Origin: Improbicoccus devescovinae
GTDB taxonomy: Bacteria; Bacillota; Clostridia; Oscillospirales; Acutalibacteraceae
Assembly (NCBI GenBank): GCA_036245095.1
Contig: BSWA01000001.1
Span: forward strand, 186,001-250,000
Direction: 5' to 3'
Length of the DNA: 64,000 bases
Part shown: positions 44,312 to 53,254 of the stretch, one piece after another
Layout of the letters: every line of letters begins with the position of its first letter
Position numbering within the stretch: position 1 is the first letter of the stretch
Notes under the pieces: generated by a model
The model's input: the letters and a program-made list of their open reading frames with translations, nothing else
The model's database searches: none
What the model was told of the DNA's origin: nothing
Position numbers and translations under genes: made by a program

Positions 44312-45265
44312 CTAATCTAACCAGTCGATTTTTTTATTTTTCAAATCTTGTGCAAAACTATTAAATTTATTAGGCTTTATTTTTTTTAGTTTATAATAAC
44401 CTTCGGGCATCTTAGGATTTTCAACTTTTTTCACTTTAGCAACATCCACATTTTCATCTTCATTTTTACGAACTTTTCGTGCAACAATAACAGTTCTAAA
44501 ATCTTTCATTTCATACGAACAAGTAGACAGCATCAAAATTTTATCAGAAGCATTTAATTTAACAGGAATATCATAAATAGACCGAATTTTTAATTCATGT
44601 AAAAAATTTAAAAACTTACTATTGCTTTTAAATTTAGAAGTAATATAATTAAATACCTTCCCTTGTTCAGGACGAATATTAGTCTTTAAAATTGCAAAAA
44701 TTTTCCAGTCACTAGATCCAAATTTTGTATTAAATTTAATTACAGGTGCTTTTTTATAAAAATTTATGTTATTATATTTAATCAAAGCTCCGAATAATTT
44801 TCCACTACGTAAATTATGACCATGAATAACAGTATTTTTCGAATTTTCCGCAAATTTTTCATTACCACTTATAAATATACTCCCATTGGGACTGTATTTT
44901 TTATTACTATCATGATCCAGATAAAAATTCGGCTTGTTTCCTGGAGATTGCATCACAGGATAATCTACAGAAGTATTTTTTATACTTAACCAACCGATAA
45001 TATCAGGATTCACAGCTATTAATGGCGCCAATAATTCCGCACTTTTTTTATTTTTTTGGTCACATTGTTCATAAACAGATATGTTTTCATCTTTTTCTTT
45101 GTACATTTCTCTAAAAGATTTCAAATTTAAATCAACAAAATAACCTTCTACGACATAAATTTTTATTATCCAACAACAAACGAAAGCAACCAAAAAACTA
45201 ATTAACCAAAGATAAAAATTATTTATATTTTTCTCTCGTTTTATAACATGATACATAATTACCAT
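44312..45265 (-). CDS. srtB: Class B sortase
   Basis: 317 aa. One N-terminal membrane anchor (~19-39), then the sortase barrel: GWLSIKNTSVDYPVMQ, H148 in HGHN, catalytic C249 in LSTCSYE and R257. The DHDS and YSPNGSIFIS blocks are class B style. Sortases cleave a sorting motif and join surface proteins to peptidoglycan or pilin. A matching candidate substrate with IPTTGG lies at 53255. The ~50-residue Lys/Glu-rich C-terminal tail is atypical. AAGGAAGTGAT precedes the ATG. Confidence 0.93.
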   Translation of the reverse strand: MVIMYHVIKREKNINNFYLWLISFLVAFVCCWIIKIYVVEGYFVDLNLKSFREMYKEKDENISVYEQCDQKNKKSAELLAPLIAVNPDIIGWLSIKNTSVDYPVMQSPGNKPNFYLDHDSNKKYSPNGSIFISGNEKFAENSKNTVIHGHNLRSGKLFGALIKYNNINFYKKAPVIKFNTKFGSSDWKIFAILKTNIRPEQGKVFNYITSKFKSNSKFLNFLHELKIRSIYDIPVKLNASDKILMLSTCSYEMKDFRTVIVARKVRKNEDENVDVAKVKKVENPKMPEGYYKLKKIKPNKFNSFAQDLKNKKIDWLD

Positions 45266-45336
45266 ATCACTTCCTTTTTTAAAAACTTAAAATACAGAAG
45301 CCATCAGGATAATATTAAAATAATATTAATTTATTA

Positions 45337-46440
45337 TTAATTATTAATATATTTTAAATATGCATTAATAAATATATCAATTTCGCCATTCATAACCGCA
45401 GAAACATTGCCAAATTCCATGCCGGTTCTATGGTCTTTAACAAGCGTATACGGCATAAACACATACGATCTAATCTGAGATCCCCAAGCGATTTCTTTCT
45501 GAACACCTTTTATATCTTCGATTTGGTCTAATTTTTCAAGTTTTTTAATTTGATAAAGCTTTGATCTAAGCGTTTTCATAGCCATTTCTTTATTCTGAAT
45601 TTGACTGCGTTCATTTTGACAAGTAACCACAATCCCCGTAGAAATATGCGTAATTCTTATAGCAGAAGAAGTTTTATTCACATGTTGGCCGCCTGCGCCG
45701 CTGGCTCGAAAAACATCAACACGAATCTCATTACTAGGAATATTTATCTCGATATTATCATCAATTTTAGGAATAACTTCCACAGCAGCAAACGAAGTAT
45801 GCCGCCTTCCCGAAGCATCAAACGGAGATATTCTAACAAGCCTATGAATACCATTTTCACTTTTAAGCAGTCCATAAGAATTAATGCCTTCAACCAAAAT
45901 TGAAATGCTTTTCAGACCAGCATCGTCACCATCTAGAAAATCCAGAGTTCTAATTTTTTTCTTATGTTTTTCAGCCCATTTATAATACATTCTATATAAC
46001 ATTTCGACCCAATCCTGAGCCTCTGTGCCGCCAGCACCAGCATGAAGAGTAATAATAGCATCATTTTGGTCATGTTCGCCGCCAAGCAGGCGTAAAAGCA
46101 ATTGTTCTTCCAATTGTAATTTAAGCTCTTTAACCGAAACTTTAATTTCACTTAACATAGAAGCATCATTTTCAAAATCACAAATTTGAACCAATTCTAA
46201 ATTTTCTTTTAAACTTTCATTAAGTTTCTCAAATTTTTCCAGTAAAGACTTAATATTTTTAGCATGACTTGAAATTTTCATAGCATCCTCATAATTATGC
46301 CAAAAATTTTCATTTGTCATTTCCAATTCCAGACGTTCAAATTCCTGCTGACGTTCTTCGATATTTAAAGCCGAACCAAGCAACATAATTTTTGATTTTA
46401 ATTTATTTAATTCAAGCTTAACATCATCAAATTCCAACAT
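45337..46440 (-). CDS. prfB: Peptide chain release factor 2
   Basis: 367 aa, full-length frame. SPF stop-codon motif at ~205-207, GGQ at ~250-252 (GAGGQHVNKT). Reads UGA and UAA. The programmed +1 frameshift seen in many bacteria is absent: the N-terminus continues in one frame through LGSALNIEERQQ where the UGA would lie. A GTGGAG ribosome binding site precedes ATG, and a structured leader with its own promoter lies upstream. Confidence 0.95.
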   Translation of the reverse strand: MLEFDDVKLELNKLKSKIMLLGSALNIEERQQEFERLELEMTNENFWHNYEDAMKISSHAKNIKSLLEKFEKLNESLKENLELVQICDFENDASMLSEIKVSVKELKLQLEEQLLLRLLGGEHDQNDAIITLHAGAGGTEAQDWVEMLYRMYYKWAEKHKKKIRTLDFLDGDDAGLKSISILVEGINSYGLLKSENGIHRLVRISPFDASGRRHTSFAAVEVIPKIDDNIEINIPSNEIRVDVFRASGAGGQHVNKTSSAIRITHISTGIVVTCQNERSQIQNKEMAMKTLRSKLYQIKKLEKLDQIEDIKGVQKEIAWGSQIRSYVFMPYTLVKDHRTGMEFGNVSAVMNGEIDIFINAYLKYINN

Positions 46441-46459
46441 AAATTTGACTCCACAACAT

Positions 46460-46680
46460 ATTAATCTTTACAACCTGCCTAACCGTATAGTACTCGAAGT
46501 AACCTGCCATTGGTAGCAGGATAGAAATAGCCTAGCATGTTTGTGCTCCCAGTTAAGAAAATTCTTAAGTTCTGCAAACCCCATACCAGAGCATAAATCA
46601 TTAAATTTTAAACTTTTGTAGGGTTAATGAGTACAATTCACGCGAAAGGAAGGCTTTAATTTGTTTTTAAAAACACGCTA
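46460..46680 (-). ncRNA. Structured RNA or leader upstream of prfB (6S-like candidate)
   Basis: Transcribed from a consensus promoter (46713-46686, minus strand). The ~220-base region is clearly richer in G+C than the flanks. Seen on the minus strand: a long-range pair of CATTAA...TACAA with TTGTA...TTAAT that closes the molecule, an inner GTTTG/CAAAC stem enclosing TTAAGAATTTTCTTAA, TGCTC/GAGCA, and CCTGC-N8-GCAGG. No known riboswitch consensus noticed. A closed rod with a central loop is 6S RNA-like, but identity is not proven; it may also be a prfB leader. Confidence 0.5.
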
Positions 46681-46685
46681 AAATT

Positions 46686-46713
46686 ATTATATTTTCTAAA
46701 AATACATTGTCAA
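46686..46713 (-). promoter_or_regulatory. Consensus promoter of the prfB leader/ncRNA
   Basis: On the minus strand TTGACA (46713-46708), 16-base spacer, TATAAT (46691-46686). Perfect boxes, and transcription would begin near 46679, about 240 bases before the prfB start. Confidence 0.85.
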
Positions 46714-46753
46714 GAATTTAATCATAAAATTCAAAATTTATAAGACATAATTA

Positions 46754-46846
46754 TTATCTAAAAAATAACATTATTATCCCTATATTAGCGGCTAAAATCA
46801 ATATTACTATTAAAATTATTGCCATAATTCTACTTGATAATTTCAA
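46754..46846 (-). CDS. Tiny single-span membrane protein
   Basis: 30 codons, TTG start six bases after AGGAAAGGGA. One hydrophobic helix (MAIILIVILILAANIGIIML) flanked by Lys/Arg. It lies between ligA and the structured RNA, upstream of its promoter. Not recognised; AT-rich DNA favours Ile/Leu frames, but the ribosome binding site is good. Confidence 0.4.
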   Translation of the reverse strand: MKLSSRIMAIILIVILILAANIGIIMLFFR

Positions 46847-46925
46847 AATTAATCCCTTTCCTACTTTTCTTATTTTAATTTATTTTATTATATTTGTAAA
46901 GAGTTTAAATTATTAAATTTAAATA

Positions 46926-48794
46926 TTATTTTTGTGAAAAATTAATATTCAAAAAATAATCAAATTTTTCATTTTTCAAAAATTCTATGACACTTTTAGC
47001 ACTGACATCCCCCAAACCATCAAGCGCCATAATTTCATCTTCTGAAGCATGCACCAAATTTTTGAAATTTTTAAATTTAAAAGCCAATAAATTAGCGGCC
47101 TCTGGACCTATCCAAGGGATACCCAGAGCGTAAATAAATTTATTCAACGGCTGTTTTTTTGATTTCTCAATTTGTTTTACTATTTTAGTAGCATTTAATT
47201 TAAGATAATTTTCATATCCAAAACTGTCAAATTTAATTTGCTGAGAGCTTATTTTACACATAGATTTTATATTTTTAGAACAAATTTTCTCTTCATCTAT
47301 CTGATAAATACTCTCAAAAGAAGTTATTAAGCCTACAGAGACCAACTCTTTTATAGTCTTTTTACCTAAAATTTCTATATTCATACATTTTTTTGATGCA
47401 AAATGCACAATTTTCTCGCAAAGTTGACTTACACATTTACTATTCAAGCATTTAATGGCGATTTCATCAGGATTTTTAAATATTTTAGAACCACAAAATT
47501 CACATATTTCCGGAACAGTAAATTTAGGAAGTTCATCATGATATTTTACTAAATTTTCAACTCCGAAGTCATAATTCACATTAAAATTATCATTTACAAA
47601 CCTAACAATTTCAGGAATAATATCTCCGGCTTTGCGAATTACAACAAAATCTCCTGATCTTAGATCTTTTTTTTGTATAAAATCACAATTATGTAAAGAA
47701 ACTTTTTTTATTAAACTTCCACTCAAAAAAACAGGATCCACACGCGCGATAGGCGTCAACACTCCTGTGCGACTAATTTGAAATTCGATTTTTAAAATTT
47801 TTGTTATTTTCTCCTCGGGCACATATTTATAAGCCTCGGCCCACCTAGGAGTAGTCGCAGTGCTGCCCAATATATTACGTTCTGGCAAAGAATTAACTTT
47901 CACAACAGCGCCATCAATTTGGAAATTATAATTCAAACGTTTTCGTTCTATCTCACTAATTTTTTCTATAATTTCATTATAATTTTGGCAAATATTACTA
48001 CATTCCACGACTGGAAGCCCTATTTTTTTCAAATATTCAAGAGAACTCCTATGATCATTAAAAATAAAATTAAAATTATACTCGAAATTCCAAGGAGACC
48101 TAAAATTATTCAAATCATCAAGTATAAGTTGCTGAACGTTAAAAAACAAAATCTCAAGATTATATTCAGCTATAATATTTGAATTTTTAGTTCTTAAAAT
48201 CCCAGCAGCAGCATTCCGCGGATTTTTAAAAAATTTAGTTCCGAATTCCTCGCTTTGTTTAGTCATAGTCTCGAATACAGATTTTGGCATATAAACCTCG
48301 CCACGAACCTCTAAAAATTGTGCAAAATTACTAATTTTATGCGGAAGATTACTGATTTTTTTTATATTTTCTGTTATATTTTCCCCAACATTACCATCGC
48401 CACGAGTAGATGCTAAAATCAAATTGCCATTTTTATATACAATAGAAATAGAAATCCCATCGATTTTAGGTTCAACTACACATTTTTGTTCTCCAATTCT
48501 TTTATAAAAATGTTCAATTTCACCAAAAGAAAACGAGTCATGCAAGCTATCCATTTTCACTTCATGATTAACATGAGAAAAACATTCTTTTAAATTACTT
48601 CCTATTTTTTGAAGCGGAGAGTCTGCGTTGACAATTTCTGGATACTTTTTTTCTAAATCTTCTATTTTACGTTTTAAAATATCGTATTCATCATTTTCGA
48701 CATCGAGATCATCATCTTGATGCAACTTTTTTTTATACAATTTAAACAAATCACAGCATTTTTTATATTCAAATTTCACAGATTCAAAGTTCAT
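46926..48794 (-). CDS. ligA: NAD-dependent DNA ligase lacking the BRCT domain
   Basis: 622 aa. Adenylation lysine K110 in EPKIDG; later SRTGVLTPIARVDPV (OB), the four-cysteine zinc finger (CEFCG...C...C) and helix-hairpin-helix repeats. It ends shortly after the HhH block (LDGLGDVSAKSVIEFLKNEK), where other LigA proteins continue with a ~80-residue BRCT domain. No frameshift or downstream BRCT remnant was seen, so the shortening looks established. ATG 48794 overlaps the end of apbE by 11 bases. Essential function is likely kept, since BRCT loss is tolerated in some LigA. Confidence 0.93.
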   Translation of the reverse strand: MNFESVKFEYKKCCDLFKLYKKKLHQDDDLDVENDEYDILKRKIEDLEKKYPEIVNADSPLQKIGSNLKECFSHVNHEVKMDSLHDSFSFGEIEHFYKRIGEQKCVVEPKIDGISISIVYKNGNLILASTRGDGNVGENITENIKKISNLPHKISNFAQFLEVRGEVYMPKSVFETMTKQSEEFGTKFFKNPRNAAAGILRTKNSNIIAEYNLEILFFNVQQLILDDLNNFRSPWNFEYNFNFIFNDHRSSLEYLKKIGLPVVECSNICQNYNEIIEKISEIERKRLNYNFQIDGAVVKVNSLPERNILGSTATTPRWAEAYKYVPEEKITKILKIEFQISRTGVLTPIARVDPVFLSGSLIKKVSLHNCDFIQKKDLRSGDFVVIRKAGDIIPEIVRFVNDNFNVNYDFGVENLVKYHDELPKFTVPEICEFCGSKIFKNPDEIAIKCLNSKCVSQLCEKIVHFASKKCMNIEILGKKTIKELVSVGLITSFESIYQIDEEKICSKNIKSMCKISSQQIKFDSFGYENYLKLNATKIVKQIEKSKKQPLNKFIYALGIPWIGPEAANLLAFKFKNFKNLVHASEDEIMALDGLGDVSAKSVIEFLKNEKFDYFLNINFSQK

Positions 48795-49836
48795 AATTTT
48801 CCCCAATTTTAATAATATTTTTCGTATAAGATCTATCATTAATTTCAAGTTTGTCAATTAAATTTGAAGTACTAAATATATTTTTCCCAGAAACTACAAT
48901 CACATCGACTCCATAATATTTTATTAATTCTTCACTATTTTTAATCCCATTAATAAAAAAAACAGTTGACAATGCACAAGAAATAACACCATCCGGGCAC
49001 AAAACGCTGACAGAAAATCCATTTTTATTAACAATATTACCAGTCTTAGGATTAACTATTTGCATTTTTTCAAATTTATCTCCTGAACTAGCCATAATAA
49101 TATTATCATGAGTCTGCAAACAAGCGATATTATCACTATTTTTTGATGGATTTTTAATAGAAATTTTCCAATTTGAATTATCGGGTTTTCTACCAAACGC
49201 ACCAATCACGTTCCCAATTGTAACAATTCCACAATTTAAATTATTTTTTTTATATATTTCTAGTGCTTTTTGACATGCCAGCCCTTTGAGAACTAATTCA
49301 AAAGAAGCTGAATTATTATTATTTTCAAGTTTAAATCTCTGATTTTGCTCGTCAATTATAAAATCATGATAATCCACAAATTTAAGTTTATTTTCATCCG
49401 GCATACTTCGAACTTTAGAATTATTATTTTTAAATAACGAAAAATACGTAGGATCAAATATTCCCATACTTTTTTGTGAGATATCTAATATTTTTTGTGC
49501 AACTTGCATTATATCAGGACTAATTTTAATCCATTTTTGGCCAGAAGCATCGTTCAAACGACTAATATAAGAACCCTCTATTTCAGAAGATAATTCTTCC
49601 TCGATTTTAGATATTTGATATATTACATCTTTTGTAATATTTTTAGCATTTTTTGCAAAAATTGTTTGTTGAGATCTAGACTGCATAATAGTATCTAAAC
49701 AAATATACGGTTTATTTTTTTGTTCAATAATCACAAAAATATAACTAACAATAGCCACAAACATGATCAAAATAGCTAACCAAGCAGTATAATTTGATAA
49801 ATCATATTTTTTTATTTTTTTTATTATAAATTTAAT
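48784..49836 (-). CDS. apbE: FAD:protein FMN transferase, ATT start
   Basis: 350 aa with ATT start. An N-terminal basic segment and membrane anchor (~19-42) precede a divergent ApbE domain: GIFDPTYFSLFKN, ALEIYKK...GIVTIGNVIGAFGR, and NPKTGNIV region. ApbE attaches FMN to Thr in flavoproteins of the Rnf/Nqr type. In frame, TAA sits at the ribosome binding site (AAAGAGG), and the only codon seven bases after it is ATT at 49836. The first normal start, TTG 49770, falls inside the hydrophobic helix and would remove its basic flank. Overlaps the ligA start. Confidence 0.8.
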   Translation of the reverse strand: MKFIIKKIKKYDLSNYTAWLAILIMFVAIVSYIFVIIEQKNKPYICLDTIMQSRSQQTIFAKNAKNITKDVIYQISKIEEELSSEIEGSYISRLNDASGQKWIKISPDIMQVAQKILDISQKSMGIFDPTYFSLFKNNNSKVRSMPDENKLKFVDYHDFIIDEQNQRFKLENNNNSASFELVLKGLACQKALEIYKKNNLNCGIVTIGNVIGAFGRKPDNSNWKISIKNPSKNSDNIACLQTHDNIIMASSGDKFEKMQIVNPKTGNIVNKNGFSVSVLCPDGVISCALSTVFFINGIKNSEELIKYYGVDVIVVSGKNIFSTSNLIDKLEINDRSYTKNIIKIGENYEL

Positions 49837-49890
49837 ATAAAAACCTCTTTATTTTTTTTAATTTATATTTAAAATACTTCGTATGAGTAG

Positions 49891-49967
<77 letters not shown>

Positions 49968-50194
49968 AGATTCTAACAAAGCAATTAATAAATGTCAACA
50001 CATAATTTTAATGGAGGGATTTTTTTAATACAAAATTTAATTAAATTTTAATTTAAATTTAGTTCTATTAATATTTGAACTTGTTTATAATATTTTTTTT
50101 GAAAATATTCTAATTTCCACGAATAATATTATATATTTGTAATTTTAGGTAATAATAAATCAACAAAAAATAAATAAATAAGGTGGAATATTTA

Positions 50195-50641
50195 GTGGAA
50201 TTATCAAAAAAAGAGTATTCAAATATGTACAAATCTTCGTCCCCAAAAAGCCCGATTCTAAAAGATTGCATTCTGGCATTTTTATCTGGTGGCTTGATTT
50301 GTACCCTGGGGCAGGTATTGCTAGAATTTTATACCGGAATATTAAAATTAGCAAAAGAAGATGCACAAACTTGGGTCTCAATTACACTTGTTTTCTTAGG
50401 CGTTTTATTGACGGCTTTGAATATTTATGATAAAATAGCAAAACATGCAGGCGCGGGGACTCTGGTCCCGATTACTGGTTTCGCAAATTCAATTGCATCT
50501 CCGGCCATGGAGTTTAAGCAAGAAGGCCATATCTTGGGCACCGGAGCTCAAATGTTTGTGATCGCTGGTCCAGTGCTGGTTTTTGGAGTTATCGCGTCTG
50601 TTTTATATGGAATTTTTGTTTGGTTGTTTAAATTATATTAA
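50195..50641 (+). CDS. spoVAC: Stage V sporulation protein AC
   Basis: 148 aa, four membrane helices. The SpoVAC/SpoVAE family block GLICTLGQVLLEFY, the AGAGTLVPITGFANSIASPAMEFKQEG loop and GPVLVFG...ASVLYG are present. SpoVAC is the mechanosensitive channel for dipicolinate uptake and release in spores. spoVAD and spoVAE do not follow; the next genes are on the other strand. GTG 50195 has AAGGTGG eight bases upstream. Confidence 0.9.
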   Translation: MELSKKEYSNMYKSSSPKSPILKDCILAFLSGGLICTLGQVLLEFYTGILKLAKEDAQTWVSITLVFLGVLLTALNIYDKIAKHAGAGTLVPITGFANSIASPAMEFKQEGHILGTGAQMFVIAGPVLVFGVIASVLYGIFVWLFKLY

Positions 50642-50719
50642 AAATTTAAAATATTTTTTTTAAAAAAATATATTATTTTTACACATATTTTAATTTATAA
50701 ATATATATTTTTTGTGATT

Positions 50720-51076
50720 TTAAAACAAATTTTTGATATTAATATCATCGGCTTCTTTTAGAACTTTTATTAGCACACGAATTCCTTCAGCTTCTATACC
50801 GGCATAAATTATATTATTATTTTGCACCGATGCTTTAATTTTTGCGATGCCTTTGCTTATTCTATCAAGACTGTCATGATGCATAAAAATTGAAAAGAAT
50901 TTAGATTTTTTTTCCCAAGTTTGCACAATTTCTTCTGCCGATTCTAATGTTTTCGTATTTTGAAAATTCACTAATTTTTGATCTAATTCTTTTCCGGTTT
51001 GAGTTGCAAAATTTAAATTTAATATGCATAATATCAAGACAAATAAAAATAAAAATAATGCTATCCAGAATTTTTT
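50720..51076 (-). CDS. DUF4363 family protein
   Basis: 118 aa: signal/anchor (~4-24) then a helical outside domain containing WEKKSKFFSIFMHHDSLDRI, a known family block. DUF4363 genes are often paired with DUF421 genes in spore-forming Clostridia; function unknown. AGGTGAT seven bases before ATG 51076. It follows the DUF421 gene by 32 bases on the same strand. Confidence 0.75.
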   Translation of the reverse strand, partial: KKFWIALFLFLFVLILCILNLNFATQTGKELDQKLVNFQNTKTLESAEEIVQTWEKKSKFFSIFMHHDSLDRISKGIAKIKASVQNNNIIYAGIEAEGIRVLIKVLKEADDINIKNLF

Positions 51077-51108
51077 CATAATTAAAATCACCTAAAATAT
51101 CAAGTTTC

Positions 51109-51777
51109 CTATTGTTTTTTTATTATATTAAATTTTTTATTTTTATTAGCGGTCATAATATAAACATCGCTAGGTTTGAGGCCTTTGCCAGTCAAGACTC
51201 CATCAAGCCAGTCTTGACTTAATGAACACACAGAAAGTGCAAATGTATTAATTTCGCCGTCAGATATGACAAGGGCTTCAAACACGGTATTAGGGACCGT
51301 AACTCCAAGTGAGCAGGCGTCTGGAGGCTGGTTTTCACCTTTTTTTAACACGCTTAATTTCCCGTTAGTTTCGATAATAGCATATGCTACATCTTGAATT
51401 GAAAACACATCTACTTGTCGAAGTTGCTCAAAAAGTTCATCAACGGTCATCCTGAGTTTGTACAATTCTTTTTGTAAAATTTTGCCGTCTTGTATAATTA
51501 TTATCGCATTTCCACAAATTAATCTCCGAAAATTCTTATTTTTCATCATAAATAACGAAACAAAAATTTCACAACATACAAGCACTACTATCGGAATTAA
51601 ACCGCTTACTAACGGCTGGGATGTGTTTTGCATCGGAAGCGATGCAATGTCCGATATTAAAAAAGTAACAACTAATTCCGAAGTTTGTAGCTCACTTATT
51701 TGCCGTTTCCCCATGAATTTTATCAAAAATATTACGATAATATATAAAATTATTGCTCTAAAAAAAGAAATAAGCAT
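51109..51777 (-). CDS. DUF421 (YetF-type) membrane protein
   Basis: 222 aa. Three N-terminal membrane helices (~5-85) with KFMGKRQISELQTSELVVTFLISDIAS, then the DUF421 soluble domain with IIIIQDGKILQKELYKLRMTVDELFEQLRQ. YetF-like proteins are spore or cell-envelope proteins of unknown activity in Bacillus. AGAGGG ribosome binding site. Paired with DUF4363. Confidence 0.88.
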   Translation of the reverse strand: MLISFFRAIILYIIVIFLIKFMGKRQISELQTSELVVTFLISDIASLPMQNTSQPLVSGLIPIVVLVCCEIFVSLFMMKNKNFRRLICGNAIIIIQDGKILQKELYKLRMTVDELFEQLRQVDVFSIQDVAYAIIETNGKLSVLKKGENQPPDACSLGVTVPNTVFEALVISDGEINTFALSVCSLSQDWLDGVLTGKGLKPSDVYIMTANKNKKFNIIKKQ

Positions 51778-51867
51778 AAATTCCCTCTTGATAACAAAAT
51801 ATTATTATTTATTTTGCCCAAAAAAATCTAAAATATATCAGGAATTTATTATTTATTATTTTATTTT

Positions 51868-52902
51868 TTACTCGGATTTTAAATCAATTTTCCAACCGGA
51901 AATTTTTGATGCTAATCTGACATTTTGGCCATTTAAGCCTATCGCTAACGATAACTGATTATCAGGAACTACTACTCTACAGGCTTTTTGTTCAGTATTC
52001 TCAGTCGACAAAATTACAACCGAAATAATTTTAGCTGGTGCTAACGCTGATTCAATGAATTTTTCAGGTTCATTATAAAATTTTATTATATCTATTTTTT
52101 CATCGCCTAATTCTTTTAATATTTCTTTGATTCGCATGCCATTAGTACCTACACAGGCCCCAATTGGATCAACGTTTATATCATTGCTAATCACTGCTAT
52201 TTTAGTCCTAACGCCAAATTCGCGAACTATAGCTTTTATTTCAATAGTTCCTTCAACGATTTCGGGAATTTCTAATTCAAATAATTTTTTAACAAATTCA
52301 GGGCATGTCCTAGATACGACAACCCATGCGCCATCGTTAGTAGACTCAACCCGGACTATATATACTTTTAAATAATTTCCTTCTTGTATGAAATTTATAT
52401 TTGATACATTTGGCTCCGATAAATTCGTCTCTACTTCGCCTACTTTGAGTATTATATCTTTTGATTCCGGGATAATTCTTAAAATTTTTGCGCTTAAAAT
52501 TTGACCCTCACTACACTTAAGACTATTAACAATTCGTTCGCGTTCTTTATCTTTGATTCCTTGGCGAATAATATTTCTAGCTGTCTGAGCAGCTATTCTG
52601 CCGAATTTTTTAGGGTCCAAATTAATAGGACAAATTTGGCCTAATTCCAAATTATTATCTAAATTTTTAGCATCCTCCAGAGAAATTTCATTACCGAAAT
52701 CTTTAGGATCTTCAACTACAATTTTATTTAATTTAATTTCGAAATTACCGGTATCATTTACTTTTATAAACGCATTTTCATTACCATAAGTATTTTTGCA
52801 AGCTGTAATTATAGCCTTTTCGATTCTATCTAACATATAATCAATGGGAATCCCCGAATCAACGTTGAGCGCTTGCAAAGCACCTAAAAAATCATTATTC
52901 AT
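51868..52902 (-). CDS. nusA: Transcription termination/antitermination factor NusA
   Basis: 344 aa: N-terminal polymerase-binding domain (~1-130), S1 domain (~135-200, GQILSAKILRI), then two KH domains with PIGACVGTNGMRIKEILKELGDEKIDI and SLAIGLNGQNVRLASKISGWKI. Modulates pausing, termination and antitermination. The acidic C-terminal repeats of proteobacterial NusA are absent, as usual in Firmicutes. Usual neighbours ylxR and infB are missing here. AGGAGAT ribosome binding site. Confidence 0.95.
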   Translation of the reverse strand: MNNDFLGALQALNVDSGIPIDYMLDRIEKAIITACKNTYGNENAFIKVNDTGNFEIKLNKIVVEDPKDFGNEISLEDAKNLDNNLELGQICPINLDPKKFGRIAAQTARNIIRQGIKDKERERIVNSLKCSEGQILSAKILRIIPESKDIILKVGEVETNLSEPNVSNINFIQEGNYLKVYIVRVESTNDGAWVVVSRTCPEFVKKLFELEIPEIVEGTIEIKAIVREFGVRTKIAVISNDINVDPIGACVGTNGMRIKEILKELGDEKIDIIKFYNEPEKFIESALAPAKIISVVILSTENTEQKACRVVVPDNQLSLAIGLNGQNVRLASKISGWKIDLKSE

Positions 52903-53088
52903 AAACTAATATCTCCTTCTATGAAAATATTTGACATTAAAACATATTAAAAAAAAAAAACAATATTAATTCGATTTATTCAATATAAACATTTTTATTT
53001 AAAAAATAACTCAAATTTTATAATAATTTATATTTATTTTACATTCCTGCGAGCTCTAGCATATTCTATTAAAGGAGGCGATCTATAC

Positions 53089-53175
53089 ATGAAAGTTATT
53101 CTTCTAGATAATCCCAAATTTTTAGGTTTCTTTTTGAGAAAAATTTTTGGTATAAAAAAATCTAAACCCGAGTAA
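53089..53175 (+). CDS. spoVM: Stage V sporulation protein SpoVM
   Basis: 28 aa amphipathic-helix peptide: the invariant P-K-F-L-G near residues 9-13 and R-x-I-F-G-I-K-K near the end fit SpoVM (26 aa in Bacillus). It binds the convex face of the forespore membrane and recruits SpoIVA for coat assembly. It has a strong AAAGGAGG ribosome binding site 10 bases before ATG and its own terminator. Too short for ordinary gene calling. Confidence 0.88.
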   Translation: MKVILLDNPKFLGFFLRKIFGIKKSKPE

Positions 53176-53192
53176 TTTATAACCAGCATAAA

Positions 53193-53223
53193 GACGGCGT
53201 TATTAATAGCCGTCCTTTTTTTA
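53193..53223 (+). terminator. Strong intrinsic terminator after spoVM
   Basis: GACGGC (53193-53198) pairs with GCCGTC (53209-53214) around a ten-base loop, followed by CTTTTTTTT. The only classical GC-stem terminator in the window. Confidence 0.95.
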
Positions 53224-53254
53224 TATATTTTTTATATATATTATACAAAAGAAA

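Noticed and set aside
46330..46440. Programmed frameshift in prfB
   Set aside because: The N-terminus is continuous in one frame through the usual shift site; no UGA there.
46460..46680. T-box, cobalamin, SAM or tmRNA identity for the prfB-upstream RNA
   Set aside because: None of the consensus boxes (GGTGGNACC, B12 box, tmRNA 3' tRNA-like end) is present.
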